Of a DNA stretch of 13,744 nt, positions 1 through 8,410 are shown piece after piece. Under the pieces are notes generated by a model. The model saw nothing but the letters and a program-made list of their open reading frames with translations. It ran no database searches and was not told the DNA's origin. The DNA lies in contig JAHBMJ010002437.1 of assembly GCA_018398765.1 (NCBI GenBank), forward strand, positions 5,001-18,744, in the 5' to 3' direction. The stretch comes from Chromera velia. Its lineage: Eukaryota; Sar; Chromeraceae. Each line of letters opens with the position of its first letter. Within the stretch, counting starts at the first letter, position 1. A program made the translations under genes and the position numbers.

Positions 1-620
1 ACACAGTACTAGTATAGTTACTACTCAGTAGTAAGAGTAACTCGGTGGTGGTACTAGTACTAAGTGTTGTTCACATTAATAACAAGTGTTTTTTTGATAT
101 AACACCAGTTATAATTTTGTTGTATTCAGTAATAAAACTGCTAAAAAAAGTCTTTTTGATATTTTAAAATGTAAATAAATATTAAAACACCACAACTACC
201 AAAGCATCAGTTTCTTCTAACTGTACTGTCTAGACTCTGCACTCCATAAATTAAAAAAAAAGAAAAAAAAGAAAGTTTTCAATCTTAAAGTTTTATTATT
301 ATTATTATTTATCAACTGAAAAGTATATAGTTTTGAATGTAACACCCCGTGCAACACTCTTGTAATACTTGAACAACAGTTGTTTACCTATTAAATGCCA
401 TGATAAATAAAAAAAATTTTTTTTTATAAAAAAAAACCTTTTCTCATCTTTTTTTTTTTAATGTAGTGCAAAGCCTAGTGTACTATGTAGATTGTTCGAC
501 AATGCTCGTACAAAAATACCTAGAAAAATACCAATTTTTTTATTGTTTTAATATATTTTAAATCAAATTTTTGATATTAATGAGCTATACTAAGCTATAT
601 GTTATCTTTTAATGTAACTA
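1..620. other. AT-rich spacer without a recognisable gene
   Basis: This stretch is strongly AT-rich, with long A and T runs (for example around 250-270 and 410-460) and a short TTA/ATT microsatellite near 294-309. No frame carries a recognisable protein. It lies directly upstream of the pol relic, where an intact Ty3/gypsy element would have its LTR, gag and protease. None of these is visible here, so the relic is either truncated or its 5' part has decayed beyond recognition. Confidence 0.7.
5..61. repeat. Imperfect palindrome able to fold into a hairpin
   Basis: Outer arms AGTACTAGTA (5-14) and TACTAGTACT (52-61) are perfect reverse complements. Inside them AGTTACT (16-22) pairs with AGTAACT (36-42). 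An alternative inner stem TACTAC/GTAGTA pairs 19-24 with 28-33. Such structures occur at ends of small inverted-repeat transposons, but the window starts here, so no element boundary can be shown. Confidence 0.6.
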
Positions 621-635
621 GATTGTTAAACTAGT

Positions 636-1472
636 ATGAAGGGTCCCAGAGAGCTAGAGAGGGGGGACAGACGGGGTGAGACGGGGGTAAGCAAGGAGAT
701 GCTAAGAATTCGTTGGCTGGGCGCTATCCTGTTTGTGCAGAAGGCAGACGGGACGCAACGGATGTGCATCAACTTCACGGGACTCAACAAGATCACAGTC
801 TGTGACAAATTCCCCATTCCTCATCCAGAGGAGCTGCTGAGTCGCCTCTACGGCGCGAAATTTTTCTCGTCTCTGGACTTACGGCAATACTTCTATCAGA
901 CAAGGATCAAGGAGGGAGACGAGGAGAAGATGGCATTCATTATAAGGTACGGCAGTTTTGAATGGCTGGTGATGCTGTTTAGTTTGTGTAATACACCTTC
1001 CATCAGCATGCGTCTCATTACAGATGTGCTCAGACCACTCCTTAATAAGTGTGTTGTTGTCTTTATTGATGATGTTCTTGTTTTTAGCCGCACTCTGGAG
1101 GAGCATATTGAGCACATCAACTAGGTCTTTTCCCTCTTAAGGGAACACCAGCTCTATGTCAAGGTCTCCAAATGCGTATAGCTTCGGACAGAGGCGAAAT
1201 TTTTGGGGTTGGTGGTTGATAAGAAAGGGGTCAGACCAAGCCATAAGAAAATGCAAGGGCTCACTGAGTTCACACAACCCACAGACCGCACTTCCCTGCG
1301 CCAGTTTCTGGGACTGGCCAATTGGTTTCGCCGGTTTGTCCCGAGGTTCTCGTTTCTTACGAGGCCTCTCACATTCCTCCTCCAAGGGAACGTCCCCTTT
1401 GAATGGAAGACTGCACAGTCGCATGCATTTACTGAGCTGAAGAAGGCAGTGACTGAGTACAGGAGCACGCTA
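636..1472 (+). pseudogene. pol: Reverse transcriptase and connection region of gypsy-type pol (broken)
   Basis: The enzyme copied element RNA into cDNA in virus-like particles. The first 162 codons hold the recognisable RT motifs: LFVQKADGTQRMC (about residues 32-44), LNKITV, FSSLDLR with the first catalytic aspartate at residue 81, and VVVFIDDVLVF with the paired aspartates at 145-146, a FIDD variant of the YxDD box. All three catalytic aspartates remain. The motif normally reading close to LVMPFGL has become LVMLFSL. Stops at 1122 (TAG) and 1179 (TAG) interrupt the palm/thumb part. The same frame then continues with FLGLVVDKKGV and RQFLGLANWFRRFVPRF, the usual Ty3 connection segment. The ATG at 636 is only the first in-frame methionine; a pol domain needs no own start. 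The first ~25 residues do not match the family, so the break may lie near 700. Confidence 0.9.
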
Positions 1473-2062
1473 CCCTTGCACTCCCCGATCCCAGCAAGTC
1501 AATCATTCTGGTGCCCGACGCGTCGTAGTCTGCAGGAGCCATTGGGGCTGTCGCCCTCCAGAAGGACTATGTAACCGGGAGATACCACCCCCTCGCTTTC
1601 AGCTCCCACCGTCTGACATCCACAGAAGCCAAGTGCCCCGTTCAAGAGTTAGAATTTCTAGCGATTGTGCATTTCGCAAAGGTATGGAAACACTTCCTGT
1701 CTTCAGACTCCGAAATATGGACCGATCACCAGAGTCTCACAAATTTCAGCCACCGATCGTTCGAATTTTGCTCTCTGTGAGTCCAACGCTGGATTGAGTT
1801 CATGCAGGAGCTCGGCATCACTCCAAAGTATATCCCAGGGAGAGCGAACATTGTAGCAGACGCCCTTTCCCGAAACTCTCTTGCCGCACGGCAGCTCGTG
1901 CCGTCTTCCGCCGAGGTTTCTCGCATGGGTCGCGCTCAGCATCTACCCGTACGTCCCAGGCCTCTGCCAGAGGCTGTCCTGGTGTCTGTCCAGCCCGTTG
2001 GGTCTTTGGGGGCAGAGTACGCTGATCTGCCCGATTTGGTTCCTGAGATTGAGGAGAGCTAG
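1472..2062 (+). pseudogene. pol: RNase H domain of gypsy-type pol (broken)
   Basis: RNase H removes the RNA strand during reverse transcription. After a frameshift upstream of 1472, frame 2 reads TLALPDPSK and then the RNase H signatures: VPDAS (Asp codon at 1517), QELEFLAIV, WTDHQSLTNF and IVADALSR. The acidic residues expected of the active site are thus all present. A TAG at 1526 directly follows the DAS motif, and a TGA at 1778 interrupts the segment between WTDHQSL and VQRWIEFMQELG. The tail after ADALSR to the TAG at 2060 is a poorly conserved linker to integrase. Identity is secure from motif order and position. Function is abolished by the stops and by the broken link to RT. Confidence 0.88.
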
Positions 2063-2140
2063 ACTTCAGTTAGGGAGGGAGATGGGCAGTAGTCTCAGGT
2101 AGGGATGGAGTTGCAGAGTTTGACAGTCTCCACCACATAG

Positions 2141-3247
2141 TCACAGGCATTTTTTGATGCCTACACTGTCAGGAGGGGATACTCAGCCGATCCCTTCTTC
2201 CACCCTGTCCTTCAGCATCTGTCGCAGCAGTACCCACCCGCCCCCACCCCTGATTTTGCCCTTCGTTTGCGAGGTATGTCACTTTGTGCCGGTCTCCTGT
2301 ATTTTGAGGGGAATCGTCTCTGTGTCCCTAGATCTCAGCAGGGAACTGTGATGGCTGGGATGCACTCCCTTCTACACGCTGCTTACTTTGGGACGGGGAA
2401 AACCTATCGGAAAGTGGCGTCATTGTACTACTGGCCCAAGATGTGGAGGTCAGTCGCTTCCTTTGTTTGCGCATGCGATCGGTATCAGAGAAGCAAGGGT
2501 CTCACTGCGGCCTGCCCTGGGCTTCTGCAGCCCCTCCCTATACCTTCACGCCCGTGGGAGTCGACCTGCATTGACCGTCTTACTGACTTGCCGCCTTCCG
2601 ATGATGAGGGGTTTGATGCGATTCTTGTGGCGCTTTGCCGGCTCATCAAGGCAGTCGTCTTAATTCCCACTCACAGCATAGCAGGAGCAGAGGAGACTGC
2701 ACGAATCTACCGCCAGCACATTTCGTACAAGAAGGGCTTCCAGCGTGACCCCCGTTTTGTCGCCCACTTTTGGCAGACCCTCCATGCCTCCAGCGGCTCA
2801 GAAGTCAATTTCGCGACTGCATCGCACCACGATACAGCGGGTGCCGTAGAGAGAATGAATCGCACCCTTGAGGAGGCTTTGCGGTGTCTGGTGGATACGA
2901 AGCACTCCCGGTGGTCTGAATTTCTATGTGATATGGAGTTTGCATACAACTCCTCTGTCCATGAGGAGACTGGTTTTGCACCCCTCACTCTCGATGGTGG
3001 GAAGTCTCTGCTTATTCCCCCTGCTCTCAATCTCCCAGTCTCAGTCGAACCTTCTTTCGATGCAGGGGAATTTCTGGAGGAGCACAGCCAGATGATCGCT
3101 GCAGTGAGAGATTCACTCCGCTCAGCCCAGCAAGTCATGACCCGAAGCGCCAACCGCCGTCGGCGTCCCGCCAAGAATATCCGAGTAGGAGATTACGTTC
3201 TGGTGCACCGCACGTCGTGGCGTCTTCAGCGTCCTGCAAAAAAGTAG
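2141..3247 (+). pseudogene. pol: Integrase of gypsy-type pol (truncated, catalytic residue missing)
   Basis: Integrase would insert the cDNA into the genome. Frame 2 is open here after stops at 2060, 2090 and 2138. Numbering codons from 2267, the N-terminal zinc-binding region shows H33, Y40, C70 and Y73. The family pattern is His-His-Cys-Cys, so two ligands have become tyrosine, next to the recognisable LYYWPKMW and CDRYQRSKG. The core has the first catalytic Asp at residue 103 (CIDRLTDLPPS, codon at 2573) and the Glu at 195 (GAVERMNRTLEEALRC, codon at 2849). The middle Asp, normally just before RDPRF, is absent: HISYKKGFQRDPRF is several residues short. The C-terminal part has RSAQQVMTRSANRRRR and VGDYVLVHR and then stops at 3245, so the remaining C-terminal tail is missing. 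Confidence 0.9.
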
Positions 3248-3553
3248 TAACCATAACATACAAACATGTACCAATAATGAAAGAGGTCATATACAATAGA
3301 TATGGGAAATAAAAATGATGATGGGGGTTTGAGATATACGTACAGAATAGATGAACTCTGCTGGAGCCTGAAGAGCCTAGTGGATGCGGATATGGATAAA
3401 GCGGTGAGCAATAAAAATGGTGTTCAAAGAGTGAGATAAGCAGATTATATAAGGCTAGAAAGGTGACAAAGACCATCCACAGAAATTTGGACTCTAAGTC
3501 TTTCGAAAACAGGAGCAATTTTATATTAATGTTGGCGGGGCTCATGAAAATTT
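3248..3553. other. Spacer after the pol relic, no gene seen
   Basis: The sequence changes abruptly after the integrase fragment. It is mixed A/G-rich with no recognisable coding motif. The minus-strand open frame across 3135-3545 overlaps integrase antisense and has no recognised content. I see no LTR end or polypurine tract that could be tied to the relic. Confidence 0.6.
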
Positions 3554-3600
3554 AAAAAAGACTCCACCATGGAGATTAAAAAAAGATTCCACCATGGAAG
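3554..3600. repeat. Two-copy 25-bp direct repeat
   Basis: GACTCCACCATGGAGA (3560-3575) recurs as GATTCCACCATGGAAG (3585-3600), each preceded by an A-rich run. The offset is 25 bp. It stands just before the larger purine-rich tandem repeat and may be a degenerate part of the same low-complexity block. Confidence 0.75.
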
Positions 3601-3654
3601 TTTAGTAGAAATCAAACAAGAAGACAAGTAGACTGTGTCTAATCGTGTTATACA

Positions 3655-3960
3655 AACTCAGAGTTGCGAAAAAGAAAGATGGACTCTGCAGGAGGTGTTA
3701 CAGAAACTCAGAAGAGAGGGACGTTCAGCAGAAATGGAAGAAGAAAATGGTGCAGGAGGTCTTGCGGAAACTCTGAAGAGAGTTCAGCAGAAATGAAAGA
3801 AGAAAATGGTGCAAGAGGTGTTAAAGAATCTCAAAAGAGAGGGGGGTTAGCAGAAATTGGAGAAAAAAATGGTGTGGGAGGTGTTATGGAAACTCAGAAG
3901 AGAGGGGAGTTCAGTAGAAGTCGGAAAAGAAAATAGACGGACTCTGCGAGAGGTGTACAG
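3655..3960. repeat. Degenerate ~63-bp purine-rich tandem repeat, about 4-5 copies
   Basis: Unit starts resembling GGAGGTGTTACAGAAACTCA appear at about 3691, 3755, 3814, 3877 and 3948, giving spacings of 64, 59, 63 and 71. Each unit also carries versions of AGAAGAGAGGGG..TTCAGCAGAAAT and AAGAAAATGGTGCA. The 60 bases 3781-3840 hold 45 purines. A 90-codon open frame (3664-3936) spans the array and translates to a Lys/Arg/Glu/Gly-rich repeat. With unit lengths that change frame (64 and 59), it is probably fortuitous. Confidence 0.8.
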
Positions 3961-4396
3961 AAAAAAGGGCTCGGTTGAGAATGAGGTTTGGAGATATATA
4001 TAAGACTAAAGAAATAAGTCAAAGCAAAGCAACGAAACCAACATGGACAATAAATGCTGTGTAGTACAATCAAAACGGATGTACAGAGGTAAAGAGACCA
4101 GCAAAGCAGTACATACATAGACTGAAGCAAGACCGAGAGACAGGACCAAAAATGGGAAGGCAAACAAATCATTAAAGAGAAGGAGGACTCTGATTCTGAC
4201 GCCCACTACCATACCAATGACTGACTTTATGGATCTCTGTAGGGGGCTCCACTACTTTCGAAAGCTGTGATTTCAGCTCTCAGAGAAGAAGAACACGGCT
4301 ATACTATCCCACTATCAATCTTTAAAATGATTGAACATACAGCCTCCTGCACGCACGGAGGGTACACAGACCACAGATATGCAAATGAGGAGGAAC

Positions 4397-4450
4397 AGAC
4401 TGAGTGGCTGACTGAAAGACTGATAAACTAACGGATTGACTGACTGTTGA
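4397..4450. repeat. Degenerate (GACT)n simple repeat
   Basis: CAGACTGAGTGGCTGACTGA is followed by AGACTGAT and GATTGACTGACTG. The patch is an imperfect tetranucleotide repeat. It sits near the switch from purine-rich to pyrimidine-rich plus strand. Confidence 0.6.
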
Positions 4451-4849
4451 TTTGGCTGCCGCGTCCGTCTCTTTGTTCCCCGCGGTCTGCCGTCAACTCC
4501 ACTCATAGATCCTCCACTACTACAGAATCTGGATGTGTCTCCTTCTTTCATGCCGTCTGCCGTCTGCCCTTTGTACTTCTACAGGCATTTCCACTCCCTG
4601 AGAACCCCGGCTGGCTGTGTGCTATCCATTCTACCCATACGATTCACAGACACATCTTACGAAACGAACACCAAAGCGCTTACGGCAGCCTTTTCACCCA
4701 TCCCGTACATAAAAGGCTGCTTCTACCTGAAAGAGAATCTACTTTCCAACCACACTAGTAGGAGCTAGCTGGAGGAGCATCGATTGTTGGAGGACGATCT
4801 TGTATACATACTTAGCTCTCCTCTTATGTTCAACCATACCTATACTAAA

Positions 4850-4890
4850 CATGCGTGCATGCATGCATTTTATTGTACGTATGTACGTAC
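4850..4890. repeat. Adjacent self-complementary simple repeats (GCAT)n and (GTAC)n
   Basis: CATGCGTGCATGCATGCAT (4850-4868) is followed after a short T-rich gap by GTACGTATGTACGTAC (4875-4890). Both are alternating purine-pyrimidine and self-complementary, a composition compatible with cruciform or Z-DNA formation. Confidence 0.75.
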
Positions 4891-5284
4891 CAAGACGCAC
4901 AACAGAGGGCAGCTCAGCTCATTGGTGAGGCCCTAGCTGAGATCACACGTACCCGCGTATATAGCACCTCTGCGCGCCTGTTGCCTTCAGTCTTGCGGGC
5001 CCGACACTTTTTTCTAGCTCTTGAGGCACTCACCCTGCATGCGGACTCGTATCATCATCAGTATACTTTTACCGATATATAATATACATGTTGTATGCGA
5101 CAGCTGTTGTTGCATACAACACTCCGAGAAGTCCATTTCGTCTGTGTCACTTTCCTTCCTACCCGACTGCACACACCTCAAAACGCTGAATGACAAACTG
5201 AATTCTGGGAGAGAGAGGACCATAGATAGTCTAAGACGGGAGCAAGTTCACAGGCAGAATAAGAGATTTAAGCAGATCTGATTC

Positions 5285-5490
5285 AGCCCTTTCCGTCAAA
5301 GATGCCAGCTCTTTCCAAAGCAGAGGCGTCAACCTTTCCTATCGAGAGACACTGCGATTCTTCCTATCCGAGATACCAATCCTTCTGGTCGGAGACACCG
5401 GTGCTTCCCATTTAAAACACCGGTCCTCTGCATCTGGAATCCCACTCGAGACACCGTTCCCTTCTTTTCTCTAGGATGTTGGTCTTTCAT
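5285..5490 (+). repeat. Family A minisatellite, block A1 (degenerate)
   Basis: This is the most decayed block of the 22-bp family. Core words recur at family spacing: AGATACC at 5371, AGACACC at 5393 and AAACACC at 5415, exactly 22 bp apart. Flanking units (AAGATGCCAGCTCTTTCC, GAGACACTGCGATTCTTCC, GAGACACCGTTCCCTTC) fit less well. No family B follows directly; about 250 bp of mixed sequence separate it from B1. Confidence 0.75.
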
Positions 5491-5742
5491 ACTCCACGCT
5501 GGTTAACTGTACAGTGTCCTTCCTCCTTTGGTTAGTACGATAACTCCTTCCGCTTGAAGGGTAAGCTTCCTCCTTCCTTGTTTGTCTCCCTATATTCGGT
5601 TTGTGATTAAGGTATATAGGTATCAGAGTGAAAGACTGTCTTACCTTTTATGCACAAAGTTATGCATGTATGGTTTGACATATACAAGCAGCCACTCGAT
5701 ATATATTCTCTCTCCATACACCCCAGCAGATTCTTTATTAAC
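5491..5742. other. Mixed pyrimidine-rich spacer
   Basis: No gene or RNA was recognised. Its right part (5687 onward) belongs to a block that recurs near 8791. Confidence 0.5.
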
Positions 5743-5750
5743 TCTTTCCG
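5687..5750 (+). repeat. Dispersed block C, copy 1
   Basis: AGCAGCCACTC, then TCTCCATACACCCCA, CAGATTCTTTATTAAC and CTTTCCG, all in order and spacing, match the segment at 8791-8850. It lies immediately left of a family B block here, whereas the second copy lies immediately right of one. Confidence 0.85.
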
Positions 5751-5908
5751 TCTGTCTGCCAAGATCTGTCTGCCAAGATCCAATAGATGCCGTTCCTTCC
5801 GCGATTCTCCTGCAGACCCCCCTCCCTCTTTCTGCCAAATCCTTTGCAACCCACCCACCCCCCTTATTTTTTTTCAACCTGTCAGATCCATGAGATTCTC
5901 TACAGACT
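5743..5908 (+). repeat. Family B minisatellite, block B1
   Basis: Degenerate 33-bp units with CTGCCAAGATC, CTCCTGCAGACCCCCC, CTGCCAAATCCTTTGCAAC and GTCAGATCCATGAGATTCTC. It runs directly into family A block A2, so here the order is B then A. Confidence 0.75.
5751..5778 (+). repeat. Perfect 14-bp tandem duplication
   Basis: TCTGTCTGCCAAGA occurs twice back to back (5751-5764 and 5765-5778). It is a recent-looking local duplication inside block B1. Confidence 0.9.
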
Positions 5909-6052
5909 TTCACATTCAAGGTACTGGTCTTTCCACTCGGAGATACCGGTATTTCATCTCCAAGACACCATCCAGTCCCTCCCTTTAGAGACAGCGGTCC
6001 TTCCCCTAGGTCCTTCCCATTCAAGACACCGGTCCTTCCCATCCCACACCCC
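5909..6052 (+). repeat. Family A minisatellite, block A2
   Basis: Units include AGGTACTGGTCTTTCCACTC, GAGATACCGGTATTTCATCT, AAGACACCATCCAGTCCCTC, GAGACAGCGGTCCTTCCCC and AAGACACCGGTCCTTCCCAT. The period is close to 22 bp, with one partly deleted unit around 6010. Confidence 0.85.
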
Positions 6053-6713
6053 ATCTCTTTCTGGCCTTTTTGTGTTTGCACGTTTGTATCTTTAGCTCTT
6101 TGAAGAGTGAACCGTGTGCACTCAAAATTTTGTGTTGCTATCCTTTACCGACACTTTCTTTTCTTCATGACTCTTCCGTACAATTGTCTCTCCCATCCCT
6201 TGTCTGCAGCAGGCCAGGCGGGCGTCTCAAGAGAGGCAACAAACGTGTTTGAGAAACCGCACCGTATCTTCACAACGCTGCCAAACTGGTGAATCGTCTT
6301 TTAATTATTGATCGATTCTCAATCATGGTCTAGCTTCCCGTCTATCTCTGTACATCCTTCCCTGCATCACACCGTTGCTACTTATCAGCTACTTCTGCTG
6401 TGTTCTGTCCATGTCCATCCATTGTTCGTTTCCACCCATTTTCTTGTATGCGAACACCTCTCTCTTACTTTACACACTCTCTCTCTATCTCTTTTGTCCA
6501 CCTCTGGATTTTTGCTGCCGGCCTTTTTATCAAGGCTTCAATATGGTTCAATACTTCACGCATACATCTGTCATCTTTTTTTTCTGGGTTTATGCCGTTC
6601 TTTTATGGTAGCTGTCTTCTGTGTTTGTCCTCCTGTGTCTCTGTATCACCCTCCAACCCTGCGTTTGTAAGTTTGTCTCTCTCAACCCTTCTTAGCCGCT
6701 GTGGTCCGCCCTC
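6053..6713. other. Non-arrayed pyrimidine-rich stretch with one distinct island
   Basis: Mostly T/C-rich sequence with open frames in several registers (6308-6670, 6375-6611, 6400-6729) whose translations are Leu/Ser/Phe-rich and overlap in different frames, typical of poly-pyrimidine DNA. An island at 6205-6290 has a more even base composition. It begins after a CCTTGTCTGCAG acceptor-like word and ends at CTGGTGAAT. Near its right end CTTAGCCGCTGTGGTC (6691-6706) precedes block A3 and recurs before block A5. Confidence 0.5.
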
Positions 6714-6839
6714 CCGTCAGAGATACTAAGCCTTCCCGTCGGAGATACCGCGGTTTCCCATTGGAGATACCGGGCCTTCCCGTCGGAGATACCGGGTCTT
6801 CCCATCGGAGATACCGGGTCTTCCCATCGGAAATACCGG
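6714..6839 (+). repeat. Family A minisatellite, block A3 (well preserved)
   Basis: Six units with the word AGATAC or AAATAC start at 6721, 6743, 6765, 6787, 6809 and 6831, an exact 22-bp period. Consecutive units alternate small variants (CCGTCGG, CCATCGG, CCATTGG). The last unit runs straight into the A/B junction sequence. Confidence 0.97.
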
Positions 6840-7320
6840 GCTGAGAGACCATGTGCAGAGCCCTCCCTGCTCTGCCAACCAGGCCCTCCGCAGACCTCTG
6901 TGATCTGTCCACTAGATCCTCTGCAGACCTCCCAAATCTATCCGCCGGTTTCCCTTCTGTGATCTTCCTGCAGCTGCCAGACTCTTCGCATACTCCTTTA
7001 ATTTGCTGGCCCCTATGCAGACCCCCCTACACGTCCATCAAGCTCTCATGGACCTGCTAGAACCTCTACAAACCCCCTGTTCTGTTTATCAGATCCTCTG
7101 ATCTGCCTACCAGTCTCCATGTAAACTCCTCCCCCAGCTCTGCCCGCAACTCTCTGCTAGAGTCTTCCATCTAATCTTCTCGCTACCTTCCTGCAAAGCC
7201 TCCAGGCCCCTGCAGACTTCTCTCCTGCATCTCTTCAAACTCTCTGCCTGCAGACTTCTCTCCAGACTCCCGCCACTGGCAGTCCCTTTGCTAACTTTTC
7301 TCTTCACTCCCGCCAGACCT
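6840..7320 (+). repeat. A/B junction plus family B minisatellite, block B2
   Basis: The block starts with GCTGAGAGACCATGTGCAGA, nearly the same as the start of B3 at 8411. It continues with degenerate 33-bp-type units containing ACTAGATCCTCTGCAGACCT, CTCCGCAGACC, TATGCAGACCCCCCT, TTATCAGATCCTCTGATC and CTGCAGACTTCTCTCC. Periodicity weakens after about 7100, where only CTGCAGAC/CCTGCA words recur. Confidence 0.8.
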
Positions 7321-7917
7321 TCTGGACTTTTTTTTTGAAAAGCCCCTCTGCCGTCTCTTGCAGATGCCACCATCTTTCTTGCCAACCGAATACAGACAAG
7401 CCAGGAACTTTTTTTTCACTGTTCTCCGTGATCTGTCTTCTACCATTTTCCTGTTTGTGAATGCCCTTTGCTCTTGTGCTCTTGTGTGTCACCTTGCAGC
7501 ACGGACCACGGCGGGCCTCTTCGGGCAACTTGCAAAATGAGTCTGGAAAGGATGCATAGTCAAGGTCGGTTTTTTCAGTTGAAACACTATGAGTATAGTG
7601 CTGCTTACAGTCAGTCAGGGTGTTAGACAGACTGAGATAGGGCATACATTGACAAACGAGTGGGTCAAGACAGAAGAAACAGGAAGCTGTACAGAAGATA
7701 CAACCAGCAGCATATTGAAAAGAAGGCGTGCAGGCAGATCAAAAACCTGTAGAAGAGGGATTTTGGCACGATGAGCGGGGTCTGTACACAATCAATTCAA
7801 AAAGACGGCAGGCAGTTTTGTGTTTTGCAGTGGCTGTTTTTTTTGTTTTAGGTTTTGCATCTGCTTTTGCTCTGAAATTCCTACTTTTGGCTACTGCTTC
7901 ATCTTGTAACATTGATC
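7321..7917. other. Non-arrayed stretch with a purine-richer island
   Basis: After T-rich sequence, CACCTTGCAG (to 7500) is followed by a stretch of balanced or purine-rich composition to about 7815, and then T-rich sequence leads into block A4. No protein family was recognised in any frame. The start of the island resembles that at 6207 (CAGCA, GGCGGGC, TCT and GGCAAC in the same order). Confidence 0.5.
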
Positions 7918-8410
7918 TTTTCCATCCGGGATATCCTCGGAGGTACCAATCCTTCCCTTTTGAGACACCGTTGTCCCCGTCCAAGATGCCAGCCCTTCCC
8001 ATCCGAGACACCGGTCTTTCTCATCCGAGATCCCAGTCTTTCTCATCCGAGATACCAGACCTTCGTATCCGAGATGCCGGCCCTTCCCATCCGAGATCCT
8101 AGTCCTTCCCATCGGAGACACCGGTTCTTCCCATCCGAGATGCAGGTTCTTCCAGTCAGAAATACCGGTTTTTTCTCTCTGAGATACCGGTTCTTCCTCT
8201 CTAATATACCAGTCCTTCCCATCCGAGATGCCGGTTCTTTCTCTCTAATATACCAGTCCTTCCCATCGGAGATACCAGCCCTTCCTATCCAAGATGCCGG
8301 CCCTTCTCATTCGAGATTCCAGTCTTTCTCATCCGAGTTGCCAGCCCTCCCCATCCGAGACACCAGTCCTTCCAGTCAGAGATGCCGGGCCTTCCCCTAG
8401 GAGATACCCA
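7918..8410 (+). repeat. Family A minisatellite, block A4 (longest)
   Basis: About 21-22 units of the 22-bp family. Core positions such as AGATG at 8228, ATATACC near 8250 and AGATACC near 8272 keep the 22-bp step. Variants of the central ACCGGT include ACCAGT, GCCGGC and ACCAGA. Because 22 is not divisible by three and the units rarely contain stops, a 162-codon frame (7912-8400) stays open with a 22-residue period. I regard that frame as a by-product of the repeat. Confidence 0.97.

Larger units (their letters stand above)
636..3247 (+). mobile_element. Degenerate Ty3/gypsy-like retrotransposon, pol remnant
   Basis: The region encodes, in order, reverse transcriptase, RNase H and integrase. 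This is the Ty3/gypsy arrangement; in Ty1/copia elements integrase comes first. Reading is plus strand, frame 3 (starting at 636) until about 1472 and then frame 2 to 3247. In-frame stops lie at 1122, 1179, 1526, 1778, 2060, 2090, 2138 and 3245, and one frameshift falls between about 1451 and 1472. No gag, zinc knuckle, aspartic protease, primer binding site or flanking LTR pair was seen. The coding similarity ends within the integrase C-terminal domain, before any GPY/F or chromodomain region, so the copy appears truncated at both ends. It cannot encode a working polyprotein. Confidence 0.9.
3961..5284. other. Unannotated spacer with small simple repeats
   Basis: No protein family was recognised on either strand. 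Open frames of 60-103 codons exist (for example 4447-4758 and 5021-5281) but show no motif, no low-complexity-free conserved block and no supporting context. Composition changes from purine-rich on the plus strand (to about 4450) to pyrimidine-rich afterwards. Two simple-sequence patches are listed separately. Confidence 0.55.

Noticed and set aside
2707-3174. 155-codon minus-strand frame
   Set aside because: It is antisense to the integrase relic, whose motifs on the plus strand are clear.
636-3247. Functional retrotransposon
   Set aside because: Eight in-frame stops, a frameshift, missing integrase residues, a truncated C-terminus and no gag, protease or LTR pair rule this out.
3664-3936. 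90-codon Lys/Arg-rich open frame
   Set aside because: It lies wholly in the ~63-bp tandem repeat, whose unit lengths shift the frame, so the translation is not a consistent repeat protein.
7912-8400. 162-codon open frame with 22-residue periodic translation
   Set aside because: It coincides with block A4. The 22-bp unit has few stops in any frame, so a long frame is expected. Other frames and the opposite strand are open over the same bases, and no domain is recognisable.
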